Assembly (NCBI GenBank): GCA_028565635.1
Contig: JAOXYB010064612.1
Coordinates: 1-10,367, forward strand
Reading direction: 5' to 3'
Source of the DNA: Phoronis ovalis
Lineage: Eukaryota; Phoronida; Phoronidae
Length of the DNA stretch: 10,367 nucleotides
Positions 1 to 7,477 of the stretch are shown here, piece by piece (position 1 is the first letter of the stretch; every line of letters begins with the position of its first letter). The notes beneath the pieces are model-generated. The model searched no databases. It worked only from the letters and a program-made list of their open reading frames with translations, and was not told the origin of the DNA. The position numbers and the translations under genes are program-made.

Positions 1-200
1 TATATATTGGCTATGATACTGCTTTGATTCACATTTATAACACAGGCTCCCTCCTAATAATAAGTACTACAAGTCAACTGTGGGAAAACTGGTTGGGTTT
101 GAAGACTGACAGAAACTGAAGGAACTCGCAGTTGTAAAAAGTTGAACTCTACCTGTTTTCTATAATTATACGTTTTTGTAGTTTTGGAGTTAAAGTCAAT
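1..200 (+). promoter_or_regulatory. NEK2 5' flank and 5' UTR region
   Basis: No coding sequence is seen. A CHR-like hexamer TTTGAA lies at 98-103, about 100 bases before the ATG; this element class marks many G2/M genes, but a six-base match is weak. A possible 3' splice site, TTTTTGTAG at about 173-181, would leave a 19-base 5' UTR. I cannot place the transcription start. Confidence 0.3.
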
Positions 201-299
201 ATGCCTTCAGGGACCAGATCAGATTATGATGTATTGTACCAAATTGGTTCAGGATCCTATGGAACATGCAAGAAAATAAGAAGAAAAAGAGATGGCAAG
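201..299 (+). CDS. NEK2: NEK2 coding exon 1
   Basis: Encodes residues 1-33, from the initiator Met to DGK. It holds the ATP-binding glycine loop GSGSYG and the KKIRRKRDGK stretch that matches human KIRRKSDGK. It ends in phase 0 at AAG|GTACAC, so the donor runs straight into the AC microsatellite. The start is the first in-frame ATG that fits the family N-terminus; SDYDVLYQIG aligns with human EDYEVLYTIG. Confidence 0.93.
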
Positions 300-3200
300 G
301 TACACACACACACACACACGTATTCAATCAAATTCCCCTATTAATCTGCTACTGTTATCTTGACTGAAGTATGATGTCAGAGAGGTATGACTGTGCATTC
401 CTTGTTCTGTTCTTAGATATTGGTATGGAAACAGATGGAATATGGGCACATGAATGAGACGGAAAAGGAAATGCTTGTATCTGAAGTCAACTTGTTACGT
501 GAATTGAAACACAAACATATCGTTCGTTATTATGATCGCATAGTGGACAGAGCTAATGCTACTATCTATATTGTGATGGAATACTGCGAAGGCGGTGACT
601 TAAATACTTTAATTGCCAAACATAGGAGGGAAAGGTAAAGCTTCGTGGATATATTCTATTATCATAGCTTCTTTACTTATGGCTTGAACAAATCAGCATT
701 TAGTTACAGGATTTCTTGCCTGGGGGTACTGCCATTTAAAGTCACTATATATATGTGCCGCCCAATAGGCCCCCTTTTTTCAGCCTCCCCCCCCATTTAC
801 CACAGGGTATGTTTTTCATGCTTCTGAAAGCTTTGTTTACCACAGGGTATACTTTTCTTGTTAGATATTTACCACAGGGTATATTTTCAAAAAATATTCG
901 TTTACCACAGGGTGTATTTCTTGTAAAACGCATTTACGACAGATATGAAAAATTAAGGTTCATAAATTTTTCCACATTTATTTACTAAAGGGTATATAAT
1001 TTACAAGTGATTTTTGCACAGGGTATCTATTTCGGGAGAGTTATTTACGACAGGGTATATTTTTCATGTTTTTTCATTTACGACAGGGTATACTTTTGGT
1101 GATCTTTATGTACCACAGGGTCAGGGTTTTTTACCCTGAGCCACACACCCCTACCAACTTTTCTGTCAAGTATCCCCCCGGGGACTTCTATGTACTGATT
1201 GCTGTAGTTGTCAGACCCCACAATAGATCTATGCAAACTCAGTAATGCTAGAAAAGCATATTACATATTTCAGTACTGAGTACTTAAAAAATCAATTTTA
1301 TATTCATTCTTAATAATTTTTTACATCAAAACAGTACTTGTTTCATCAGCCTACTCAATAAATACTGTTTTACCATTCTTGAAAATAAATAGCTAAGTAT
1401 GAACAGATGAAGATGTTCTTGGATTTTATGTTTAAAAAGCGTTCTTGAAATACTTTTTCTAAACCTGCAGAGTTATTCTTCAAAACATTTGTTAACATGT
1501 GACTTATCCGCAACCTCATGGTAACTCTAAAATCAAGAAATTTCTCTAAAACAGTATGTGTTCGCACGCATTCATGTGTGTATATATGTACCCCATCATA
1601 TTTCACACAAATTGTTCATAGAAAAAAAAATTGATTATTTTAATAAGAGGTAACTTGTGTGTACATCTCAGCCATATTTACACACGTGCAAGATATGTAC
1701 AGGTACACTGCATAATAAAATTCTATCATACAGACTATAATGTAAGATTCGTAGTATTGTTTGTAATTATTTTCAGCAAACATTTTGATGAGAGTTTTGT
1801 ATGGAAAATTCTAGTCCAAACCGTTCAAGCGCTTAAATTGTGCCATCAGCGCACAACTGGTAAAACTATTCTTCACAGAGATCTTAAACCAGCTAACATT
1901 TTCCTGGACTCTAGTAAAAATGTCAAGCTTGGAGATTTTGGTTTAGCAAGAGTTCTCAGCCATGACACAAGTTTTGCTAAGACATTTGTTGGTACTCCAT
2001 ACTATATGTCCCCAGTAAGTGGAAAAGAAGCATTCAGTATTTTTTTTTAAATATGATACATAACAGCCATTGTCTCCAACAAAAGGCTGAAGAGAAATTT
2101 TAATGGCTTATTGAGAGCAAAAATCACTGAGCCTCCATCATCTTGCTGTGAAATATATACGATAGTAAATTAGCCATGTGAATTAGATTGTGTTACTGTT
2201 CAAACCGTAAGAACGAAACTTTATGGAAATGTAGCAGACCAGTCAGTTAATGATGTTTTGATCAGAAGAAATTATGATAGTATGCCTCGTTGGGATAATT
2301 AAGTTATGTAAGTTTCAAACTTATTTTCGACCGAAGCGAGTGTAGGGAAAATGTTGAGCTTTGCGTACCATTTTAAAGTTTATTTTGCAGGAACAAATGA
2401 ACTACATGAGTTATAATGACAAATCAGATATCTGGTCTTTGGGTTGTATGATATATGAACTGTGTGCCCTCCGTCCACCATTCACAGCTACGAATCAAAA
2501 AGAACTTGCTGTCCGCATCAGAACTGGTCGCTTTGCTCGCATTCCAATGAGATATTCTGATGAGTTGAATCAAGTCATTTCTAATATGCTTACTGTACAG
2601 GTATTATGTAATGAAACTATTTCACTGTGATGTATATTACTTAAGAATAAAGGCAGACATCTATATTTTAACATATACCTGGATACATACATGATTCATT
2701 ACAATCGCATGTTGTGAGTTTCAATTTGTTTAGTTTTCTTTTAACTGTAATATTTAATTATTACAGGAATATCTTCGTCCTAGCATTGACAGTTTGTTAC
2801 GTCATCCGTCCATATGCAAACGTCTATCTGATGATACAGAACGTATAGTATCCAACAATGACAATGAAAACCTCAAAAAAGAAGAAAGTTTGCAAACTCG
2901 AGAAAGGGTACTGGAAGAGAAGGAAAAGACCATAAAGAGACGTGAAAGAGAACTGGAGGGTATGATAAGACTCATTTATTTAGGTTTCTTATATCTAAAT
3001 GAAGTGGTAGCCCATATTTAAGCCTCACATTTTGTGTGTAAGAGTTTAGTATGAGCTTTTAGTCTATGGACACAGTATTTCTTTGTAAGTATAAGAATCA
3101 CACAAAATGTTTGAAAATAGATAGCACCTGGAACACGAGTGAGTTTTGTATCATATTTTGGAAATGTTTCTATGCAGTATTTTGAGTACTGCATCACTGC

Positions 3201-6043
3201 ATGAAATAATGCAAGATTTTATCTGCATGCATGTTCTCGTCATAAGGATTGCTGCTGTACACTTGAAGTATGGTACTCAAAAGTAAAACATCCCTGAAGA
3301 GGGAAATTGTGCACTTTGAGGTCAAAATCTCAAAACTGCATAAAATTTTCAGAAATGAGGTTTGCATGTACATGTCATTTAAAGGTCACCTGGAGATAAA
3401 TGGGGTCATTTTGAAATCAAAAGCAAAGAAATTCCACCTAATTTTGTTTTCTTGTTATTTTATTTTGCTTGACTCTCAGTTATTTATTAGACTTGTTCTG
3501 TTAATCTTCATTTGAACTGATTTTCCAGACTGCTTTTATTAATTAATAGTTCAGCTATAGACAGCAAACCTATTGGTTTTGTTAAGTTTGTTTTCCTCAT
3601 AAAGGTCAATAGCAGTAATCCTTGCTTTTTGCTAAAAGGCTATTGCGAAATTTACAGTCGTTAGATCTGTAATTCTAATTCAACCATGACTGTGCATAAG
3701 TTGTTTTTTTTGTTTTAGCTAAAGAGAAAGCATTGTGTTCACGTGAAAAGAAAGTTGCAGAAAAATTAGCAAGGTATATTTTGTTCACGACAGTAAAAGC
3801 AACTGTCAGACATTGTAAATTATTTTCAATGTTACAGTACAATTTGGAAATATCTGTCAAAGTCTGTAGGCACAGCAAGCAATTCAAAGACTGAAACATA
3901 CAGAAATAAATTGAAGACTATTCAAATAGAAATAAAGCATGTATCGTTAAACTTTGTACAATATTCAAATTCACAGAATTTATGTACATATTTTTTATGT
4001 CAAACATGACACTGTACAAAATGGAAAATTATGAAAAGATATGTATTAGCTAAATCAGTCATGTCTGTATTCAATAAACGATTTATTTTTTCAGAGCTGA
4101 AAACTTGTACCGAGAATATAAGGACTACAAATTCATGAACAAAGGTTTTAATACAGGTACAGAGTATGAATCTAACTGTTGCTGTAAAGAAGTGAAGCGC
4201 TCACCTTTGCCGTCTCCCATACCTCACAAAAAATCTTGCAATCAAAACACGCCAACAGCTCATGTCTCACCAACTGTTTTCCATACACTTCATCGTGCTA
4301 GAGATACACCGGTATATAGAGATCACCATTCACTGGATTGAATCCCCCTAATTGCCCTGCTAGCTAGATAACTAGTGGTGTTTGGTTCACTATTGAGTAG
4401 TGCTGACAGTTCAGGACAAAAAAAGATCTGTTCCAATTCCCTCTAATGCTTCAAAGTTTTTTAATTTTGTGGAATTTGTTGTGGCTAGTAGAAATTGAAA
4501 CAGTTTTTGTTCGATATCGAATGCAATTCTTCTAAAAAAATCAATGCCGTGGAACAGGTCTTTTTTTGGTTTTGATAAAATGCTATAATATATTCAGTAG
4601 TATATAGTGCAACTAATTTTAATAGTACATACCATAAAATCCATCTTTTAAGTAATGGTACTTTTGGGCAGTCATCCAGAATATTTCATTTCATAGTGGC
4701 TTATGCCAAAACAATTAAGGTCCAATGCAACTTCATAATACTACCAGAAATTAGTCAATTGTATGGTTTTTAATGGCATTGTCCTAGAAAATGAATACTG
4801 TTCTTTTTTTTGCATCGGACCATAAAACACTATAATACTCATTTTGCATTTCTTAGCTCTACCTGTTTAATAATTTCCTGTCCAGCATTTACTACTGCTT
4901 TGCATTGATTCTGCTTTACATGCATATATTGGCTAGCTAACTTATTTGTATAAACTTGTATATATATATATATAATTTGTTCTTTATGTCACCATGTTTC
5001 TATTACATCGGCCTCGATAAAAACAATTCTGAAATTATCCATCAGGAGCGTGTTTGATTAGTACAGTAAGAGCATCGATACAGTAATAGCAGATGGCACC
5101 AGACAGAGGAGACAGTGTCCCAAGTCTCAGATTGGGTATGACATAAAGTACATCAACGACATTGAAAGGACTTAATTACATTATCGTTTCTGCTTGTGTG
5201 CCTCTTTTTGGGCTAACAAAACTGATAATGTAATCCCAGTTACAGTAATAGAAGCATGGTATTTCTACATTCCAGTGTACTTTTTTTTACAGATGGCTTT
5301 TGTATTAATTTAGTTTGCTTTGTGTGTTTAATTTTGTTGCACAATAAATGGCTTAATTTTGCTTTATTTAAAAATATTTTACATATCTGCTACTTTTTAC
5401 TGGTACAATTACTCAGACATTTCATAGCTGTGGTGCATCAGTCACTATTTAGTATAAACTATTTCAAACTTAAATAGACACGATTCACCAAAAATTTTAA
5501 TATTTGAAATGATATACACCCGCTATATAATTTTTACAAGTATTTTTTCAGGCCTCTCCTTGTAGTGTTCTAATGAGGTGGTCCAAAGTTGTTCAAAATA
5601 TTATTTACATTGTGATTTACATGTGCACACATCAAAAAGACAACGGATGCCACACTTAACTTTCTAGCGTCTTGATTCATATACAGTTATTCCTGTGCAT
5701 TATAGGTCTTCCTGAGCAGAAACCACTTACGCCTTGTTTAGTCAAATCAAAGAAAGAAAATAGCCCTAAGAAAAAGGTACAATTTGTTGGCAATGAAGAA
5801 AAAGAGAATTTCTACAATATGGGACTAGATTTTAATGCAGAAACCAAAGTTACTCATTATGACACTGACAAATTGATTAATGTTTCCAAACACAATCCAT
5901 TCGTTAATGAAGAAATTGAAGCAGAGAGGAAACGTAACGAGTTAAGAGAAAGACTCTATCGTGCCCGTCTAAGATCAGATGAACTTAGAAAAGCTGAAAT
6001 AGAGTCGAAACTACGCACTAAACAGTTGTTGGCAATGAGATGA
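201..6043 (+). CDS. NEK2: NEK2-type mitotic Ser/Thr kinase, eight coding exons (join of 201-299, 417-634, 1777-2014, 2391-2600, 2767-2959, 3719-3773, 4095-4156, 5706-6043)
   Basis: The spliced frame gives 470 residues; human NEK2A has 445. Seen in sequence: glycine loop GSGSYG (16-21), catalytic Lys38 in ILVWK, HRDLKPAN with Asp141, DFG Asp159, activation loop TFVGTPYYMSPEQM with Thr175 and Thr179. Heptad hydrophobics L297, L304, I311, L318, L325 and V332 form a leucine zipper. They are followed by an RVxF-type PP1 motif KVQF (382-385), KEN boxes at 375-377 and 391-393, and the C-terminal Met-Arg. Known for the family: NEK2 is a centrosomal kinase that dimerises through the zipper, is opposed by PP1 and promotes centrosome separation by phosphorylating linker proteins. 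KEN and MR signals direct APC/C-dependent destruction. Human residue numbers for the HRD, DFG, T-loop and second KEN coincide with these. All seven introns are GT...AG and phase-consistent. The ATG matches the human MPS start. The C-terminal linker may be longer in some transcripts (see the intron 7 entries). Confidence 0.95.
302..319 (+). repeat. (AC)9 microsatellite next to the intron 1 splice donor
   Basis: Nine AC dinucleotides start on the third base of intron 1, so the donor reads AAG|GTACACAC. The whole intron is only 117 bases (300-416). Intronic CA repeats near donors are known to bind hnRNP L and affect splicing in vertebrates; a role here is inference. Confidence 0.9.
417..634 (+). 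CDS. NEK2: NEK2 coding exon 2
   Basis: Encodes residues 34-105 plus two bases of codon 106. It opens after TGTTCTTAG with ILVWKQ, where Lys38 is the catalytic ATP-anchoring lysine. It continues through helix C (EVNLLRELKH) and the hinge IVMEYCEGGDL, which is near-identical to human NEK2. The donor is AAAG|GTAAAG. Confidence 0.95.
635..1776 (+). other. NEK2 intron 2 (1,142 bases)
   Basis: Apart from the minisatellite at 756-1183 this intron is AT-rich with no recognisable gene. Positions 1184-1776 hold T-rich sequence and a TGTGTGTATATATGTA stretch near 1574. The acceptor TTGTAATTATTTTCAG has a good pyrimidine tract. Confidence 0.85.
756..1183 (+). repeat. Intron 2 minisatellite, 32-33 bp period
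   Basis: Ten degenerate units carry the core TTTACCACAGGGTAT, starting near 796, 836, 868, 901, 933, 981, 1013, 1044, 1077 and 1109. Most spacings are 31-33 bases, with exceptions of 40 and 48. Variants include TTTACGACAG and TTTGCACAGG. Between cores lies T-rich filler with recurrent TTTTCATG or TTTCTTG. The array is flanked by C-rich tracts (about 770-794 and 1140-1180) and ends in a short hairpin, TCAGGGT at 1121-1127 with ACCCTGA at 1133-1139. Open frames through it are by-products of the periodicity. Confidence 0.85.
1777..2014 (+). CDS. NEK2: NEK2 coding exon 3 (catalytic loop and activation segment)
   Basis: Completes codon 106 and encodes residues 107-185. It starts after AATTATTTTCAG and ends in phase 0 at TCCCCA|GTAAGT. 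It contains the catalytic loop HRDLKPANIF, the magnesium-binding DFGLAR and the activation segment FAKTFVGTPYYMSP. The two threonines correspond to the activating sites T175 and T179 of human NEK2. Confidence 0.96.
2015..2390 (+). other. NEK2 intron 3 (376 bases)
   Basis: Bounded by GTAAGT and TATTTTGCAG. I see no repeat, RNA gene or coding signal inside. Intron 4 (2601-2766, 166 bases) is likewise featureless. Confidence 0.85.
2391..2600 (+). CDS. NEK2: NEK2 coding exon 4 (kinase C-lobe)
   Basis: Encodes residues 186-255, phase 0 at both ends, between TATTTTGCAG and ACAG|GTATTA. It starts with EQM, completing the SPEQM motif across the junction. It includes KSDIWSLGCMIYELCALRPPF, the helix F region of the C-lobe, which is almost identical to human NEK2, and RIPMRYSDELN. 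Confidence 0.95.
2767..2959 (+). CDS. NEK2: NEK2 coding exon 5 (end of kinase domain, start of leucine zipper)
   Basis: Encodes residues 256-319 plus one base. It begins after TTATTACAG with EYLRPS, the end of the kinase domain, and then enters a highly charged coiled coil. Hydrophobic residues at 297, 304, 311 and 318 have exact heptad spacing. The donor is GAGG|GTATGA, leaving G as the first base of codon 320. Confidence 0.92.
2960..3718 (+). other. NEK2 intron 5 (759 bases) with two hairpins
   Basis: No coding signal is convincing. A 12-bp perfect inverted repeat pairs ACATTTTGTGTG (3027-3038) with CACACAAAATGT (3099-3110). A compact hairpin pairs ATGCAGTA (3172-3179) with TACTGCAT (3187-3194) across a 7-base loop. 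The frame open at 3270-3515 lies within the intron, has no splice-supported edges and reads as low-complexity basic and hydrophobic sequence. Confidence 0.75.
3719..3773 (+). CDS. NEK2: NEK2 coding exon 6 (55-bp coiled-coil exon)
   Basis: A 55-bp exon after TTGTTTTAG that completes codon 320 (Ala) and encodes residues 321-337 plus two bases. It continues the zipper with L325 and V332 on the heptad register. The sequence EKALCSREKKVAEKLA aligns with human EQELCVRERLAEDKLA. The donor is CAAG|GTATAT. It is too short to be found as an open frame alone; phase and homology fix both edges. Confidence 0.92.
3774..4094 (+). other. NEK2 intron 6 (321 bases)
   Basis: Bounded by GTATAT and a strong acceptor, ATTTATTTTTTCAG. 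AT-rich, with no repeat or gene seen. Confidence 0.85.
4095..4156 (+). CDS. NEK2: NEK2 coding exon 7 (short form)
   Basis: Completes Arg338 and encodes residues 339-358 plus one base, after ATTTTTTCAG. RAENLYREYKDYKF aligns with human RAENLLKNYSLLKERKF. The chosen donor is ACAG|GTACAG, which leaves G and joins GT of exon 8 to give Gly359. The acceptor AG one step later would create an immediate stop, so 4095 is the start. The frame stays open for another 61 codons past this donor, so a longer form is possible. Confidence 0.78.
4157..4341 (+). CDS. NEK2: Possible NEK2 exon 7 extension / alternative C-terminus
   Basis: Past the exon 7 donor the kinase frame stays open to a TGA at 4339-4341, adding 61 codons. 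The peptide is Ser/Pro- and base-rich (RSPLPSPIPHKK, then TPTAHVSPTVF) and looks like a phosphorylatable linker rather than translated intron. If retained, the product would be about 419 residues and lack the KVQF, KEN and MR signals. This recalls vertebrate NEK2B, a shorter form lacking the C-terminal end. Alternatively a donor at ACACCG|GTATAT (exon end 4311) could end it in phase 0. Inference only; it may simply be intron. Confidence 0.45.
4417..4568 (+). repeat. Intron 7 inverted repeat
   Basis: AAAAAAAGATCTGTTCCA at 4418-4435 pairs with TGGAACAGGTCTTTTTTT at 4550-4567 with one mismatch (17 of 18), across about 114 bases. The loop contains a perfect 12-bp palindrome, TTCGATATCGAA (4510-4521). 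It could be a small MITE remnant or a transcribed hairpin. Confidence 0.7.
4719..5234 (+). repeat. Further short inverted repeats and a TA tract in intron 7
   Basis: GGTCCAATGCAA (4719-4730) pairs with TTGCATCGGACC (4810-4821), 11 of 12. ATTACATTATC (5175-5185) pairs perfectly with GATAATGTAAT (5224-5234). A (TA)8 tract lies at 4959-4974. The rest of intron 7 (to 5705) is AT-rich with no gene seen. AATAAA at 5343-5348 could serve an intron-retained transcript. Confidence 0.6.
5090..5135 (+). CDS. NEK2: Candidate NEK2 cassette micro-exon in intron 7
   Basis: A locally GC-richer segment between GTAATAG and a good donor, ATTGG|GTATGA. Read in phase 0 it gives QMAPDRGDSVPSLRLG with one leftover G. 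It would accept the 4311 donor (phase 0) and join exon 8 (phase 1) without breaking the frame, giving a 537-residue protein. The acceptor has almost no polypyrimidine tract, and an alternative acceptor three bases later (start 5093) would also fit. Frame compatibility is suggestive but could be chance. Confidence 0.25.
5706..6043 (+). CDS. NEK2: NEK2 coding exon 8 (regulatory C-terminus and stop)
   Basis: Completes Gly359 and encodes residues 360-470, then TGA. It starts after TGTGCATTATAG. It contains KEN box 1 in SKKENSP, the PP1-binding motif KVQF, KEN box 2 in EEKENF, a charged helical segment and the terminal KQLLAMR. The order KVxF then KEN then a helix then MR is that of human NEK2A (KVHF, KEN, QILGMR). 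Confidence 0.93.
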
Positions 6044-6400
6044 GTTCAGACACCTCTTGTACTTACTGGTGTGCTAGTCTCAATGGTCACAAATTTGATC
6101 ATACAGGATAAGAAAAGTTGAGTTATTCACCAATAATTGACCTTTTACAGAGACCTGTCTTTTGCATAGTAATTTTTAAATCTTCAGTTTGAAAACACTA
6201 TGAAATAGAAGTTTTGGTTACCTGTAAAGTTTGAATTGAAGTTCGCTGCATCTGTGATGACAAAAGACTTTTTGAAGAAATTTTGTGAGTTTTAACTTAT
6301 TTATGAGCGTTTTGATAGCCATTTACAATGCATACATTGTATGCAATTTTAGCAGATTTTAGTGTAACAATAATAAAGTTACTGTAATTCTGTATTTTCT
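6044..6400 (+). other. NEK2 3' UTR
   Basis: AT-rich, non-coding sequence between the NEK2 stop and its poly(A) signal, about 330 bases. I see no conserved motif besides the signal itself. The end is approximate: 10-30 bases past AATAAA. Confidence 0.65.
6372..6377 (+). terminator. NEK2 poly(A) signal AATAAA
   Basis: Canonical AATAAA about 330 bases after the stop, followed by a T-rich, TGT-containing stretch (CTGTATTTTCTTTACTTC) that fits a downstream element. Cleavage is expected near 6387-6407. Confidence 0.75.
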
Positions 6401-6407
6401 TTACTTC

Positions 6408-6413
6408 TTTATA
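6408..6413 (-). terminator. Possible NDUFB1 poly(A) signal (TATAAA variant)
   Basis: On the - strand TATAAA lies about 135 bases past the NDUFB1 stop. I find no canonical AATAAA between the NDUFB1 stop and the NEK2 3' end. The variant hexamer is a known weaker form, so this is tentative. Confidence 0.3.
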
Positions 6414-6546
6414 CTTTCTACATTTTCACATCAAACAGCACATTAAATCTATAAATCCAAACACAATTTAGTGAACAAGTCTATATGGTCACACATTTCA
6501 AATGGCTACATAACCACCACAACAACAAGTCGAGTATGTGATTCTT

Positions 6547-6723
6547 CTACCATTTACCAGGCTCCAGCTGTCGTCCTCCAAACATCTTACTTTTGTTTCT
6601 AAAATCTGTGTATCTCTCATCATTTTTCCTATCTAAGTATGCTCCCAACGAGTAAAATCCAACAACCCATGTGATAGGTAAAATAAAATATCTTCTTATG
6701 TGTACAAATGAACCAGCTGCCAT
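6547..6723 (-). CDS. NDUFB1: NDUFB1, NADH:ubiquinone oxidoreductase subunit B1 (MNLL subunit)
   Basis: A 58-residue protein, the usual length of the family. Residues 12-30 form one transmembrane helix (YFILPITWVVGFYSLGAYL), followed by DRKNDERYTDFRNKSKMF, which aligns closely with human DRKSDERLTAFRNKSMLF. NDUFB1 is a small accessory subunit of the membrane arm of mitochondrial complex I. The frame extends ten codons upstream, but I choose Met at 6723. It sits in AAAATATGG, five bases after a plausible 3' splice site (CTTTTATAG), and gives the family length. The CDS is intronless, and the leader must come from an upstream exon or from trans-splicing. The gene converges on NEK2. Confidence 0.88.
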   Translation of the reverse strand: MAAGSFVHIRRYFILPITWVVGFYSLGAYLDRKNDERYTDFRNKSKMFGGRQLEPGKW

Positions 6724-6728
6724 ATTTT

Positions 6729-7477
6729 CTATAAAAGACGAGCATACAGACATCTGATTTTATATATACAATACCACTAGCTTTAATTTAGTCTTAAAAC
6801 TACAATTTTGGAATTAATAATTTTGTAAAGCATGTTTTTGACATGTAACATAATTTTTTCAAATATTTTATGAAGGGCAAGTGTGACTGTGTAATAAAAG
6901 ACAATAGCCTCCATTTTTTGTATTTGCATGAAATTGACACGAACTAAAAGGAACACATGCCATCTAATATATTAACTTGGAGTCAACAAATTATTTTAGT
7001 TCAACTCATTAGTACCTACTCAATAAAATGCCACAGACATTAAAAATGAATAAAATACTAATTAACGGTTAGAAGTACTATGTATAACCTTTGACTTAAT
7101 TAAATACTCTTTATAATTTACAATATTTTCTATTCCTGTTTACTCTTTGACTTACAAGTTATTCTTTTTCTGCAGTATACAAAGGCATTTCCGAAAATAT
7201 GTGTTGATGTTCTTCAGATTTGTGTTGATGCCAAAAGTTACCTTTCATTGCCACCTTCATGGCATTATGCATCATCTATCTGCAGAGACCCAATTTGTAA
7301 GTAGAAATCTTGGCTCTTGCAAATAATGATGCAAATTGGGTAGTGATCAGAAATTGAACTAGAAACTAAAAATAATGTTTTTTTGAAGGTACAACCTGTT
7401 TCACTAATTCATTAAAAGCAGAAAATGAACAGCAGTCTAAAAGCATATGAGGAGGTTTTCATGACACTGTACTACCT
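6729..7477 (-). other. Gap between the two small - strand genes
   Basis: Very AT-rich. It may be leader intron or promoter of NDUFB1. On the - strand there are donor-like sites, AACTT|GTAAGT near 7155 and GAAAG|GTAACT near 7240, either of which could end a leader exon. ATTAAA on the - strand (6782-6787) could be the poly(A) signal of the upstream small gene. The + strand exon-like segment at 7176-7296 also lies here. Confidence 0.4.
7176..7296 (+). CDS. Orphan exon-like segment
   Basis: A 121-base segment with a strong acceptor (TTATTCTTTTTCTGCAG) and a consensus donor (ATTT|GTAAGT). One frame is open throughout: 40 codons with a natural-looking composition, including CVDVLQICVDAKS and LPPSWHYASSICRDPI. 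A second frame is also open, so coding is not proved. No partner exon is recognised on either side, and I do not recognise the peptide. It could be an exon of an unseen + strand gene, a pseudoexon or a mobile-element remnant. Confidence 0.3.

Noticed and set aside
300-416. Box C/D snoRNA in the short intron 1 (TGATG and CTGA motifs)
   Set aside because: The boxes are in the wrong order and lack a terminal stem.
755-988. Open frames on both strands across the intron 2 array (peptides repeating a Leu-Pro-Gln-Gly unit)
   Set aside because: They follow from the tandem repeat; the array lies inside an intron and has no splice-supported coding edges.
796-1123. CRISPR-like regular spacing of a short repeat
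   Set aside because: This is a eukaryotic intron, the core is only 15 bases and degenerate, the spacers are low-complexity and partly shared, and no cas genes are present.
1370-1606. 78-codon open frame on the - strand
   Set aside because: It lies in NEK2 intron 2, has atypical composition and no family or splice support.
3270-3515. 81-codon open frame on the + strand
   Set aside because: It lies within NEK2 intron 5 between well-supported exons, in a different context from the kinase frame and with low-complexity composition.
3675-3899. 74-codon open frame on the - strand
   Set aside because: It is antisense to NEK2 exon 6 and its flanks; shadow frame.
5256-5477. Hydrophobic 73-codon open frame in intron 7
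   Set aside because: Phe/Leu/Cys-rich translation of T-rich intron; no splice sites in a usable phase and no family match.
6724-6753. Ten extra N-terminal residues for NDUFB1 from an upstream in-frame ATG
   Set aside because: This stretch reads as the pyrimidine tract and AG of a 3' splice site, and the shorter protein has exactly the family length.
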